54,932 nt of DNA from assembly GCA_031256875.1 (NCBI GenBank), contig JAIRPQ010000006.1, forward strand, positions 1 through 54,932, read 5' to 3'. The first letter of the stretch is position 1. The number at the start of each line of letters is the position of its first letter. The stretch is from Eubacteriales Family XIII. Incertae Sedis bacterium. GTDB taxonomy: Bacteria > Bacillota > Clostridia > Peptostreptococcales > Anaerovoracaceae. The translations under genes were made by a program, and so were the position numbers. This document shows positions 27,806 to 37,388 of this stretch, one piece after another. Under the pieces are notes generated by a model. It saw only the letters and a list, made by a program, of their open reading frames with translations. It searched no databases and was not told where the DNA came from.

Positions 27806-28889
27806 CGCGGTCGACAGCGGGGCCAATGCTCCCGCGTCGATAAAAAAATCGAGTTTTTCAACCATAGCAAACAGGTTCGGCGTGTTCCTGATGATTGGTG
27901 CGCTCTTTATCGTGGGGGCGTTCGCTTCCCCGCAGTTTTTCAGCGCGAGCAATTTCCTGAACATCCTTTCGGCCGTCTCTATCCTGGGCATGGTGGCCGC
28001 GGGCGTGGCGTTCGTCATCTACTGCGGCAAATACGGCGATATGTCCGTTCCGATGGTGATGGCCATATCGGGCGTCATCTCCGTCGAGCTGATGCGCTAC
28101 GGCCTTGTGCCGGCCATCTGCGGGGCGGTAGCCACGGGCGCGGTCATCGGCTGCGTGAACGGCGTCGTTATCGGAAAGCTGAAAGTGAACGCCATCATCT
28201 GGACGCTCGCGATGAACTTCATCCTCGAAGGGCTAGTGCGCTGGTCCTACAAGGGTGAACAGATATATCCTGATATGGCAACAGAATCCACGTACCAGAC
28301 GGGCTTCCTGCTGCCGCTGATGCACAGCTTGGACAGCCATATCATGGAGATAGACCTCGTGAAACGCGCGGAAGCGTTCAACGGGCTGGCCCAGACGTAT
28401 TTCTTCGGGCGCATACCGCTCATGCTCGTCGTGATGGTCTGCGTGATGGCGGCCTGTTATTTCGTGATGAGCAAGACCGCCTACGGCAACCAGCTGAAGG
28501 TGGTCGGCTCCAGCTACGATGTCGGCAATATGTCGGGCATCAGGGCCACGAGCGTAGTAATGGGCGCATTCATGGTCTCGTCGATATGCGCTTCGCTGGC
28601 TGGCGTGTTCATCACGTCCATCAACAAGGTCGGCGCGTTCTACGTCGGCCAGGGCTACGATTTCCAGGCGGTCACGGCCATCATCCTCGGCGGCATGAGC
28701 TTGGCGGGGGGAAGGGGCAGCATCATAGGCGTGTTCGGCGGCGTGTTCCTGATGGGGCTTATCAGCAATATCCTGACGCTGTTCGGCGTGGGGACGTTCA
28801 CGCAAAAGATGATATCGGGAGCCATCTTTATCGTTGTTGTTGCGGTCAACGCCAGATCGCTCAGAAAGCTGGGTAGGGACGATGCTTAA
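27792..28889 (+). CDS. Sugar ABC transporter permease
   Basis: RbsC-like hydrophobic protein; AGVFITSINKVGAFYVGQGYDFQAVTAIILGGMSLAGGRGSIIGVFGGVFLMGLI. Likely GTG start at 27792 (RBS GGGGAAAGGAG); ORF track start 27762. Confidence 0.9.
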   Translation: MLHINAVDSGANAPASIKKSSFSTIANRFGVFLMIGALFIVGAFASPQFFSASNFLNILSAVSILGMVAAGVAFVIYCGKYGDMSVPMVMAISGVISVELMRYGLVPAICGAVATGAVIGCVNGVVIGKLKVNAIIWTLAMNFILEGLVRWSYKGEQIYPDMATESTYQTGFLLPLMHSLDSHIMEIDLVKRAEAFNGLAQTYFFGRIPLMLVVMVCVMAACYFVMSKTAYGNQLKVVGSSYDVGNMSGIRATSVVMGAFMVSSICASLAGVFITSINKVGAFYVGQGYDFQAVTAIILGGMSLAGGRGSIIGVFGGVFLMGLISNILTLFGVGTFTQKMISGAIFIVVVAVNARSLRKLGRDDA

Positions 28890-29988
28890 AAACATTAACA
28901 GGAACAATCTTATATCTAAGGGGAACGACAACAGGATATACGTATTTCTCGCGATAGTTTTCATAGTCCTCGCGTTCGCTTACCCCGCTTTCTTCTCGTC
29001 TCCGAACATCAAGGCGCTCACGACTACCTGCCTGCTGCCCATATTGGCGAGCATAGGCTTCACCTACGTCATGATAGGCGGCAATTTCGACCTCTCGATA
29101 GGCTCGGTCATCAACGCGGGATCGGTCGTGTGCATGGGCCAGTTCAACCAGTTCTTCAGGGGCTTCGGCGGCGATGCCGGAGGCACCGGCGCTCTCGTCG
29201 GCGCGTGGGCGCTGGCCTTTGTCTGCGCCATAGCCATCGGCGTCGGCATCGGCGCGCTGAACGGTTTTCTCGTGGCGAAGGTGAAGGTCCATTCGTTCAT
29301 CGTCACCATCGGGATGCTGACCGCCGTATCGGGCTTCGTCTACACGTACAGCAACGGCAACACGATCAGCGTGAACAGCTACGCGCTCGTGGATGTCATC
29401 GACAAATCCGTCGTGTCGCTCCCATATATCGAAATGATAACGCCTAGGTTCCTCGTCATGGTGGCGGTAGTCGCGATTTTCGAGTTCGTGCTGGTCAAGA
29501 CGCGCTGGGGCTATGACCTGTTCATGGTGGGCAGCAACAAGGAGTCCGCGTTCCAGGCGGGCATCAATACGGAGAAAAAAGTATTCCTGTCGTTCGTGAT
29601 TTCGGGGTTCACGGCCGCCATCAGCGGCGCGCTGTTCGCCGTGTCGATGAACGCGGCGGTGCCGAACTACGGGGAGCGCGGCATAGCTCCGCTCATGATG
29701 GTTCTGGCCTCCACCATCATCGGCGGCACGGTCATGACGGGCGGCAGCGGCAGCGTGGTCAAGACCGCGTTCGCGGTGCTCACCATCCAGTCGATATTCA
29801 ACGGGCTCATCAGCATGGGCATGGGCTTCGACGCCCAGGTTCTTTCCGCGGGCGTGCTGCTCGGCGCGGTGGTGTTCTACGAATCGTTCTCGCTCTACAG
29901 GCAGAGCCTGCGAAAAGGCGAAAGGCCGGCGCTGCTGAAAGAGGCGGCGGAGCTGCGGCGCGGGCTGTCAGCCGGCTCGGGCACATAG
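28882..29988 (+). CDS. Sugar ABC transporter permease
   Basis: RbsC-like; GGNFDLSIGSVINAGSVV; ATG at 28882 overlaps the stop of the upstream permease gene. Confidence 0.9.
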   Translation: MLKNINRNNLISKGNDNRIYVFLAIVFIVLAFAYPAFFSSPNIKALTTTCLLPILASIGFTYVMIGGNFDLSIGSVINAGSVVCMGQFNQFFRGFGGDAGGTGALVGAWALAFVCAIAIGVGIGALNGFLVAKVKVHSFIVTIGMLTAVSGFVYTYSNGNTISVNSYALVDVIDKSVVSLPYIEMITPRFLVMVAVVAIFEFVLVKTRWGYDLFMVGSNKESAFQAGINTEKKVFLSFVISGFTAAISGALFAVSMNAAVPNYGERGIAPLMMVLASTIIGGTVMTGGSGSVVKTAFAVLTIQSIFNGLISMGMGFDAQVLSAGVLLGAVVFYESFSLYRQSLRKGERPALLKEAAELRRGLSAGSGT

Positions 29989-30012
29989 GCCGGCCGATTA
30001 TTTGTCAATAAC

Positions 30013-30026
30013 GCGAAGCGTTTTGC
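30013..30026. promoter_or_regulatory. Second LacI-type operator-like site
   Basis: GCGAAGCGTTTTGC, 12/14 match to the palindrome at 25036, upstream of the substrate-binding protein gene. Confidence 0.5.
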
Positions 30027-30096
30027 GTTATGGTTATAGTCAGAGAATTTGTTGTAAGAGGATTAGTTGTAAGAAGAAAGAAGGAGGAAGCAGAAT

Positions 30097-31353
30097 ATGA
30101 AGAAAAAGTTATTTTTGATTGCGGCGCTGTGCATCGTCATGGCGGCCACCATGTCGCTGGCGGCGTGCAGCGGCGGCGGGCAGGAAGAAGCGCCTGCGGA
30201 CGATACGGCTACCACGGAAGAACCCGCGGCGACCGATACCACGGATGAGCCCGCGGCTACGGAGAGCAATCTCGACGCGTCCAAGGCGCTGATGGCAAGC
30301 CTGGAGTCCGTAAAGGGCAGCGACGGCCAGCCGCTCCTCATCTACGGCGAAGCGCGCGAAGTCCCCGAGAAGCCGGCCGACCCCGACGCCCTGCCTGAAG
30401 ACGATCCGCTGAAATACTGGAACATAGAGTATGCGGGCCGCCAGACGGAGAAGGCCGAGGAAATCAAATCGCCGGCCGACGGCTGCATCGGCAAGAAAAT
30501 CATAGCCATCGGCCAGTCGGAGCACCCCTACTGGACGGCGGTGTTCAACGGCGCTAAGACGGCCGCGGACGCCCTGCAGATGGAGCTGACGACATGGAAC
30601 CCGAACGGCGACCTGAACCAGCAGAACCAGCTGATTGACAAGGCCATAGCGGAGAAGCCCGACATCATCATGCTCTCGCCGCTTGACGCGAAAGCGAGCG
30701 CCCAGCAGTTCAAGAAGATCTACGACGCCGGCATCCCCGCGATCGCCTACAACATGGTGCCGTCAGACGAGGCCATGAGATATGTGCTGGCCCTGACAGC
30801 GCCAGACGATTTCGGCCAGTTCAAGAAGCTCGGCGAATACGTGGCTGAGGCCGTGGGCGGCAAGGCCGGCGTCTGCTACATGACGCACCTTCCCGGCGGC
30901 TCGCCGTATTTCGCGCGCTACTCCAACGTGAGGGCGTTCTATGCCGAGAACTATCCCGACATGAAATACCTCGACCATCAGTCGCCCGGATTTGAGGCGC
31001 CGAAGGCCAAGCAGGTCGTAGCGGACTGGATCACGAAGTACGGCGACCAGCTCAACGTCATAGTGCTGAGCGATGACTCCGCACAGGCCGAAGGCTGCGC
31101 ACAGGCCATCAGGGAAGCCGGACGCGACGACATCAAGGTAGTCGCGGCGGGCAACTCGAAGGTCGGCATGGACCTCGTAAAGAGCGGCGGTCTGTTCGCC
31201 ATCACCTATCAGTCGGCTGAAGCGGACGGCGCTATCGCGGTCAGGGCCGCCGCCGAGTATTTCAACGGCGAGACCCTCGAGCCTTGCTACTATCTGCCAC
31301 AGGCCATCATCACGAAGGACAACGTGGCGGATTACGAGCCCGCGCAGTGGTAA
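30097..31353 (+). CDS. Sugar ABC transporter substrate-binding lipoprotein
   Basis: MKKKLFLIAALCIVMAATMSLAACSGGG lipobox; periplasmic-binding-protein-like IGQSEHPYWTAVFNGAKTAADAL..DIIMLSPLDAKA. Confidence 0.92.
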   Translation: MKKKLFLIAALCIVMAATMSLAACSGGGQEEAPADDTATTEEPAATDTTDEPAATESNLDASKALMASLESVKGSDGQPLLIYGEAREVPEKPADPDALPEDDPLKYWNIEYAGRQTEKAEEIKSPADGCIGKKIIAIGQSEHPYWTAVFNGAKTAADALQMELTTWNPNGDLNQQNQLIDKAIAEKPDIIMLSPLDAKASAQQFKKIYDAGIPAIAYNMVPSDEAMRYVLALTAPDDFGQFKKLGEYVAEAVGGKAGVCYMTHLPGGSPYFARYSNVRAFYAENYPDMKYLDHQSPGFEAPKAKQVVADWITKYGDQLNVIVLSDDSAQAEGCAQAIREAGRDDIKVVAAGNSKVGMDLVKSGGLFAITYQSAEADGAIAVRAAAEYFNGETLEPCYYLPQAIITKDNVADYEPAQW

Positions 31354-31530
31354 TCGCCGCCGGACATATCAGTTTTTGATGATGTAATAACATCGTATAG
31401 AGTCGGTGTCGGACATGAATTTCGTCCGGCACCGGCGGATGGATGAGCCGGTCAATTTCGGTCAATAATTCAGGATAATAATAAGTAGAATAATAATTAA
31501 TAATAATAGGATAACAATCAGGAAATTAAA

Positions 31531-32832
31531 ATGCTTCACGACCCGAGCCACATACAACCTGTTCCCGTAGAGGAAGAAATAATCCTGTCCGGCAGCGACA
31601 AGGACGTGCTCCGGCGGCTTGGAGCGGAGTATGCCGAATACGGCGCCGCGGACGCTGGCGGCGGCAAGGCGGAGCTGTGGCGCGATTTGAACGACCTGAA
31701 AGCGAAGCGCCCGATGGTGTGGATCAACGAGATACCGTGGCACGAGATGGACGTGGACGGCGAGCTTGTGCCGGCGTGCAGCCACCCGTGGGCACGGGAG
31801 CTTGAAACCACGCTCAGAAAGACCGTTTACCAACGAAAACACATGCCCGCTGATATGATAGTCAGCCCGTATATCGAATGCCCGAAAGTGTTTCACAGCA
31901 CGGATTTCGGCATTGTCGAAAAGACCACGGACGCGATAACGGATGCCGACAGCGATATCTATTCGCGGCATTTTGAGATACAGATAAGAGAGCCGGAGGA
32001 CATCGAAAAGATACAGAGACCGCGCATCACGTATATGGAAAAGGCGACGGAGTACAGGTATGCCGCGATGCGGGACATCTTCGACGGCATAGCCGAGGTG
32101 CGGCTGGTCGGCCAGTCACATATCTGGTACACCCCCTGGGACTATCTGGTCAGGTGGTGGGGGATTCAGGAAGCGCTGATGGATCTCGTGATGAGGGCCG
32201 ACATGGTTCACGCGGCATACGAGCGCATGGTGGACGCGTGGATGGCCGAGCTCGACCAGTTCGACGAGCTGAACCTGCTCTCGCTGGACGCGAACAACAC
32301 GCGCATCGGCTCCGGCGGTTACGGCTATGTGTCCGAGCTGCCAAAAGATGACGCTGACATGGATCATATCAGACCCCACGATATGTGGGGTTGCTCGAAC
32401 GCGCAGATTTTCTCGACCGTGTCGCCCGAAATGCACTGGGAGTTTGCGGTGGAACACGACCTGCGCTGGCTAGAGCGTTTCGGGCTGACCTACTACGGCT
32501 GCTGCGAACCGCTCGACAAGAAGATAGACATCTTGCGGCGCATTCCGAATCTGCGAAAGATTTCCGTTTCGCCATGGTGCGATACGGCCTCCGCCGTAGA
32601 GGGAATAGGCGACAGTTATGTCATGAGCAGGAAGCCGAATCCGGCCATTTTCGTCACCGACCCGTTTGACGAGGCCGAAGCGGAAAGGCAGCTTCGCGAG
32701 TTTCTGGACGCAGCGAAGGGCTGCCATGTTGAGCTGATAATGAAGGATATTTCGACCGTCGGCTATAGGCCGGAAAACCTCTGGAAATGGGAGCGTATCG
32801 CCATGAATTTGGCGGAGGAATACGCCGCGTAG
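31531..32832 (+). CDS. UroD/cobalamin-independent methionine synthase superfamily protein, copy 2
   Basis: MWGCSNAQIFSTVSPEMHWEFAVEHDLRWLERFGLTYYGCCEPLDKKIDILRRIPNLRKISVSPWCD. Confidence 0.75.
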   Translation: MLHDPSHIQPVPVEEEIILSGSDKDVLRRLGAEYAEYGAADAGGGKAELWRDLNDLKAKRPMVWINEIPWHEMDVDGELVPACSHPWARELETTLRKTVYQRKHMPADMIVSPYIECPKVFHSTDFGIVEKTTDAITDADSDIYSRHFEIQIREPEDIEKIQRPRITYMEKATEYRYAAMRDIFDGIAEVRLVGQSHIWYTPWDYLVRWWGIQEALMDLVMRADMVHAAYERMVDAWMAELDQFDELNLLSLDANNTRIGSGGYGYVSELPKDDADMDHIRPHDMWGCSNAQIFSTVSPEMHWEFAVEHDLRWLERFGLTYYGCCEPLDKKIDILRRIPNLRKISVSPWCDTASAVEGIGDSYVMSRKPNPAIFVTDPFDEAEAERQLREFLDAAKGCHVELIMKDISTVGYRPENLWKWERIAMNLAEEYAA

Positions 32833-32863
32833 CAGGACAATGGAAGGAAAGGGCAATAATAGT

Positions 32864-34012
32864 ATGGGCAAGGCCGAAAAACTGGAACGAATCAAAAAGG
32901 CGCTGGCGCACGAGGAGGGTGACAGGGTTCCGATAAGCGACTTCTTCTGGACGGGGTTCATGAAGCGGGCGCGTGAGCTTTGGGGCAGCGACGTGGACAT
33001 GCACCGGAAGTTTGACCTCGACTATATCGTCGTGACTCCGAACATGGATCCCGTGATACAGGATTTCGAGCTGCTGCGCGAGAAAGGGGAGAGCACGTGG
33101 CTCAAGACGGGTTTCGGCGCCACCGTGCTTCGCAAGGCCGATTTGCCCATGCCGCATTTCGACGAGTTTTCAATCAAGTCGCCGGACGACCTCGCGGGCT
33201 TCGCGATAGAGCCGGCCGGCGACGACAGAAGGTACGAGCGGCGCGGCGACGACCAGATAAACGGGCTGGGCGATGCCATCGTGAGGAACATAGCTCCGTG
33301 GACCGAGAGGGTCGGCGCGTACGCTGACGACTTCCCCGTTTTCGGGTCGGTCTGCGAAGGGTACGAATACGCCTGGCGGTGCATGGGCACCGAGAACGCC
33401 CTCATGTGGATGTTGCTGGAACCTGAAAAATTCGGAGGGTTCATGGAGCGCGTAGGCGATTTCCTCGTGGATTTCACGCGGGAGCAGATAGCGCGCGCGG
33501 CAGGCCGGCTGTCGGGCATGTATATCTGGGGCGATGTCGCGTACGTGAACGGTATGCTCATTTCGCCCGATATCTGGCGCGGCATCTTCAAACCGATAAC
33601 GAAGAAAATCATAGATGTCTGCAACGACGCGGGCATCCTGACCATCTACCACGGCTGCGGCAACGCCACCCCGATATATAACGACTTCATCGAGATGGGG
33701 CTGGGCGGCTACAATCCGGTGGAGTGCAAGGCGCACCTGGATGTCGTGGAGCTGCAGCCCGAGTATGGCGGCAGGCTCGCGTTCGTCGGGAACGTGGACG
33801 TGAGGGAGCTGGAGAGCGGAGACAGGGAGAGAATCAAGCGCGAGGTGCTTTACAAGCTCGGAGCCGCGCAGGGCGGCGGCTATATCATGCAGAGCGACCA
33901 CTCGGTATCGAGCGAGGTCGCGCCCGAATCCTACGCGTACATGGTGGAGCTGGTGCGCGAATACGGCAGGTATCCGCTGGACATGGAGCGGTTGCGGTCC
34001 GAGCTAAGGTAG
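32864..34012 (+). CDS. Uroporphyrinogen decarboxylase superfamily protein (methyltransferase-like), copy 3
   Basis: MGKAEKLERIKKALAHEEGDRVPISDFFW; ISPDIWRGIFKPITKKIIDVCNDAGILTIYHGCGNATPIYNDFIEMGLGGYNPVE. Confidence 0.87.
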   Translation: MGKAEKLERIKKALAHEEGDRVPISDFFWTGFMKRARELWGSDVDMHRKFDLDYIVVTPNMDPVIQDFELLREKGESTWLKTGFGATVLRKADLPMPHFDEFSIKSPDDLAGFAIEPAGDDRRYERRGDDQINGLGDAIVRNIAPWTERVGAYADDFPVFGSVCEGYEYAWRCMGTENALMWMLLEPEKFGGFMERVGDFLVDFTREQIARAAGRLSGMYIWGDVAYVNGMLISPDIWRGIFKPITKKIIDVCNDAGILTIYHGCGNATPIYNDFIEMGLGGYNPVECKAHLDVVELQPEYGGRLAFVGNVDVRELESGDRERIKREVLYKLGAAQGGGYIMQSDHSVSSEVAPESYAYMVELVREYGRYPLDMERLRSELR

Positions 34013-34092
34013 GACGGAACAGCACATAGATGACAGCACATAGAGGACGGCAAATAGATAAGAACAGGATTACAGAAGGGAAGGAGAGCGCG

Positions 34093-35853
34093 ATGAAAAT
34101 CGGAATAAGGCCGACTATAGACGGAAGGGAAGGCTCGCAGGGCGTGAGGCAGAGCCTGGAGTCCCAGACCATGGGAATGGCAGCGGCGGCGAAAGAGCTG
34201 ATAGAGGCCAATGTCAGGGACAGGGACGGTAACTCCGTGGAATGCGTTATCGCGGACTCCACGATAGGCGGCGTGGCCGAAGCCGCCGCTTGCCGCGACA
34301 AATTCGAGCGTGAAGGCGTCTGCGCCACGCTGACCGTTACGCCGTGTTGGTGTTACGGCAGCGAAACCATGGACATGGACCGCAGCACGCCGAAGGCCAT
34401 CTGGGGATTCAACGGGACGGAGCGTCCCGGGGCCGTGTACCTCGCCGCCGTCCGCGCCGCCCACACCCAGAAGGGCATACCGGCGTTTTCGATATACGGC
34501 CATGAGGTGCAGGACGCGGGCGACAAAACCATACCCGAGGATGTGAGCGAGAAGATTCTGAGATGGGCGAGGGCCGCCGCCGCCGTAGGGCAGATGAAGG
34601 GCAAGTCCTACCTGTCCGTCGGAAACGTTTCGATGGGGATAGCGGGCAGCATCGCCAACGCCGAGCTGATAGAGCGTTATTTTGGGATGCGGTGCGAGTA
34701 CAAGGATATGTCCGAAATCATACGGCGCGTCGAGAACGGTATCTACGACCAGGCCGAGTTCGAGCGCGCGTATGCGTGGGCTCGCGAAAACTGCAAGCAG
34801 AACGAGGATGTCTATAACGGCGAAAGCGGCAAACCCCAGGAAGAACTGGACAAGGACTGGGCTTACTGCGTGAAAATGGCGCTCATAATGCGCGACATGA
34901 TGGAAGGCTCGGAAGCGGTAAAAGCGCTCGGATGGAACGAGGAAGGCAACGGCAACAACGCGATTCTCTCGGGATTTCAGGGCCAGCGCCAATGGACCGA
35001 CTTCATGCCCAACGGCGATTTCATGGAGAGCATACTCTGCTCGTCGTTCGACTGGAACGGTATCAGGCGGCCCTATGTGGTCGCGACCGAGAACGACAGC
35101 CTGACGGGGCTGTCCATGCTCATGGGGCATCTCGTCACGAACACCGCCGCCATGTTCAGCGACGTGCGCACATACTGGAGCCCCGAGTCCTTCCGGCGCG
35201 TGACGGGCGAAGAACTGACTGGCTACGCGAAGGACGGCATGATACACCTGATCAACAGCGGCGCGACCTGCCTTGACGCGGCGGGCATGCAGGAGCGGGA
35301 CGGCAAGCCCGCCATGAAGCCGCACTGGGAGATTACAGCTGACGAAGCGAAAAAATGCCTGGACGCAACGCTCTGGACGCCGGGCAACCTCGGCTATTTC
35401 AGGGGCGGCGGTTTCAGCTCCACCTTCCGCTCGCGCGGCGGGATGCCGCTCACCATCCTCCACATCAACTGGGTGGACGGTCTGGGGCCGGTTCTTCAGA
35501 TAGCGGAGGGCTATACATGCGACATCGGCGCGGCGGCCGCCAAAAAGCTCGAGGACAGGACCGACCCGGGCTGGCCGTCCACATGGTTCGCTCCGACGCT
35601 GACGGGCGAAGGCGCGTTCAAGGATGTCTACTCGGTCATGGACAAATGGGGCGCGAACCACTGCGGCGGCGTCTGCGGCCACGTGGGTGCGGACCTTATC
35701 ACGCTGGCGTCGATGCTCCGCATACCCGTGAACATGCACAATGTTCCGGAAGAAAAGATTTTCAGGCCGAGCGCGTGGAACGAGTTCGGCACCGCCGACG
35801 CGGAGAGCGTGGATTACCGCGCCTGCTCGAGCTACGGCCCATTATATAAATAA
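34093..35853 (+). CDS. fucI: L-fucose isomerase
   Basis: [60 protein letters not shown], full-length FucI-like size; ORF track start 34030. Confidence 0.9.
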   Translation: MKIGIRPTIDGREGSQGVRQSLESQTMGMAAAAKELIEANVRDRDGNSVECVIADSTIGGVAEAAACRDKFEREGVCATLTVTPCWCYGSETMDMDRSTPKAIWGFNGTERPGAVYLAAVRAAHTQKGIPAFSIYGHEVQDAGDKTIPEDVSEKILRWARAAAAVGQMKGKSYLSVGNVSMGIAGSIANAELIERYFGMRCEYKDMSEIIRRVENGIYDQAEFERAYAWARENCKQNEDVYNGESGKPQEELDKDWAYCVKMALIMRDMMEGSEAVKALGWNEEGNGNNAILSGFQGQRQWTDFMPNGDFMESILCSSFDWNGIRRPYVVATENDSLTGLSMLMGHLVTNTAAMFSDVRTYWSPESFRRVTGEELTGYAKDGMIHLINSGATCLDAAGMQERDGKPAMKPHWEITADEAKKCLDATLWTPGNLGYFRGGGFSSTFRSRGGMPLTILHINWVDGLGPVLQIAEGYTCDIGAAAAKKLEDRTDPGWPSTWFAPTLTGEGAFKDVYSVMDKWGANHCGGVCGHVGADLITLASMLRIPVNMHNVPEEKIFRPSAWNEFGTADAESVDYRACSSYGPLYK

Positions 35854-35962
35854 TTATATAATAATTAATAAATAACAATTATATGCGGAGAGTTCGGAGC
35901 AAGAGTTTGGATAGCTTATGTTAAAATATAATGTAGAAACAATGTAGAAAGGTAGGCGCAGG

Positions 35963-36283
35963 ATGAGGGTAGCCCAGGTGATAAATGTCAGGCCGGAAAA
36001 TTTCGAAAAATATGCCGCGCTGCATGCCGACCCGTGGCCCGAAGTGAACAGCATGATAAAGGAATGCAATATCAGCAATTACTCTATCTACCACTACAAC
36101 GGAACGCTGTTCGCGTATTTCGAGTACAGCGGCGACGATTACGAAGCTGACATGGCGAAGATGGCGGCCGACCCCAAGACGCAGGAATGGTGGTCGCTCT
36201 GCAAGCCGTGCCAGGAGCCGGTGGCTGATGCCGCCGAGGGCGAATGGTGGAAGGATATCCGCGAGCTGTACCACCTCGACTGA
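35963..36283 (+). CDS. L-rhamnose/L-fucose mutarotase family protein
   Basis: MRVAQVINVRPENFEKYAALHADPWPEVNSMIKECNISNYSIYHYNGTLFAYFEYSGDDYEADMAKMAADPKTQEWWSLCKPCQEPV. Confidence 0.9.
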   Translation: MRVAQVINVRPENFEKYAALHADPWPEVNSMIKECNISNYSIYHYNGTLFAYFEYSGDDYEADMAKMAADPKTQEWWSLCKPCQEPVADAAEGEWWKDIRELYHLD

Positions 36284-36344
36284 ACGGACATACAAGCAGC
36301 GCAGGAAGGGCGGCATCAGCGCCGCCAAGAGGAATTATTACCGG

Positions 36345-37382
36345 ATGGGAGCGACGATCAAGGACATAGCGAACAAGACGGGGCTTGGGATAGCGACGAT
36401 TTCCAAGTATATTAACGGCGGGAACGTCCTGCCCGAAAACCGCGTGAAGATAGACAGCGCCATCGCGGAGCTGGACTACACGCCCAACAATTTCGCGAGA
36501 AGCCTCAAAACGCAGCGCTCCAAAATGATAGGCATAGTTATTCCCGTCCTGAACAATTCGTTTTTCATGCAGATAATAACGCGCATGGAATATATACTAA
36601 AAAAGGAAGGATATGCAGTAATCATCAGCGACTGCCAGGAGAGCAAGGACCAGGAGCGCGAGTCCATACGCTTCCTCATGAACAAAAACGTGGACGGCAT
36701 CATCAGCTTTCCGGTCAGCGGCAGCGGTACATACCTGTCGCCCGCCATCGAAAAGGGCATACCCATAGTGCTGATAGACCGTCTCGTGCAGAAGCTGCAC
36801 GGCAAGGTGGACAGCGTTTCGATAGACAATGCCGCGATTTCGCGCGAAGCGATAGACCTGCTGCTGAAAAACGGGCATAGGCGCATAGCCATCATCGCGG
36901 GTCCTAAGGGCACGTACACCTCCGACAAGCGGCTGCAGGGCTATATAGACGCGCTCAGGCAGGCCGGCATAGGCGTGGACGAAGGTCTTGTCTCGCGCTG
37001 CGAATACACGGCGGAGGGCGCATACAAGGCATTCCAGACGCTGATGAAGAAAAACGGAGACATCACGGCGTTGTACGCGACGAACCACGACATGACGCTG
37101 GGAGCGCTCATGGCCATCAAGGAGTCGAAGCACAGGATACCGTCGGATATTTCGTTCATCGGCTTTGACAGCATGGACTGGGCGAAGATCACCGTTCCGC
37201 CGCTCACCATCGTCGAGCAGCCGATGGAACAGATGGGCACGGTCGCGGCCACAATAATGCTGCGCCGCATCAGCGGCATGGACAAGGATATGCCTTCGCG
37301 CGACATCATGATGTCCGCAAGCCTGAACATGGGAGAGTCGGTGAAAAACCTGAACTCCGCCGCCCGCAGGAAAAGGGGCTAG
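36345..37382 (+). CDS. LacI family transcriptional regulator
   Basis: MGATIKDIANKTGLGIATISKYINGGNVLPENRVKIDSAIAELDYTPNNFARSLKT HTH plus periplasmic-binding fold; ORF track start 36228. Confidence 0.95.
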   Translation: MGATIKDIANKTGLGIATISKYINGGNVLPENRVKIDSAIAELDYTPNNFARSLKTQRSKMIGIVIPVLNNSFFMQIITRMEYILKKEGYAVIISDCQESKDQERESIRFLMNKNVDGIISFPVSGSGTYLSPAIEKGIPIVLIDRLVQKLHGKVDSVSIDNAAISREAIDLLLKNGHRRIAIIAGPKGTYTSDKRLQGYIDALRQAGIGVDEGLVSRCEYTAEGAYKAFQTLMKKNGDITALYATNHDMTLGALMAIKESKHRIPSDISFIGFDSMDWAKITVPPLTIVEQPMEQMGTVAATIMLRRISGMDKDMPSRDIMMSASLNMGESVKNLNSAARRKRG

Positions 37383-37388
37383 TCCGCT

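Noticed and set aside
25099-34012. UroD proteins as heme biosynthesis HemE
   Set aside because: Three divergent copies inside a sugar transport/catabolism cluster with HxC-type motifs; methyltransferase-like members of the superfamily fit better.
33931-35739. 602-aa minus-strand ORF opposite fucI
   Set aside because: Overlaps a clearly recognised fucI on the plus strand; long antisense frames are expected in GC-rich coding DNA and the translation is His/Arg/Val-rich with no family signature.
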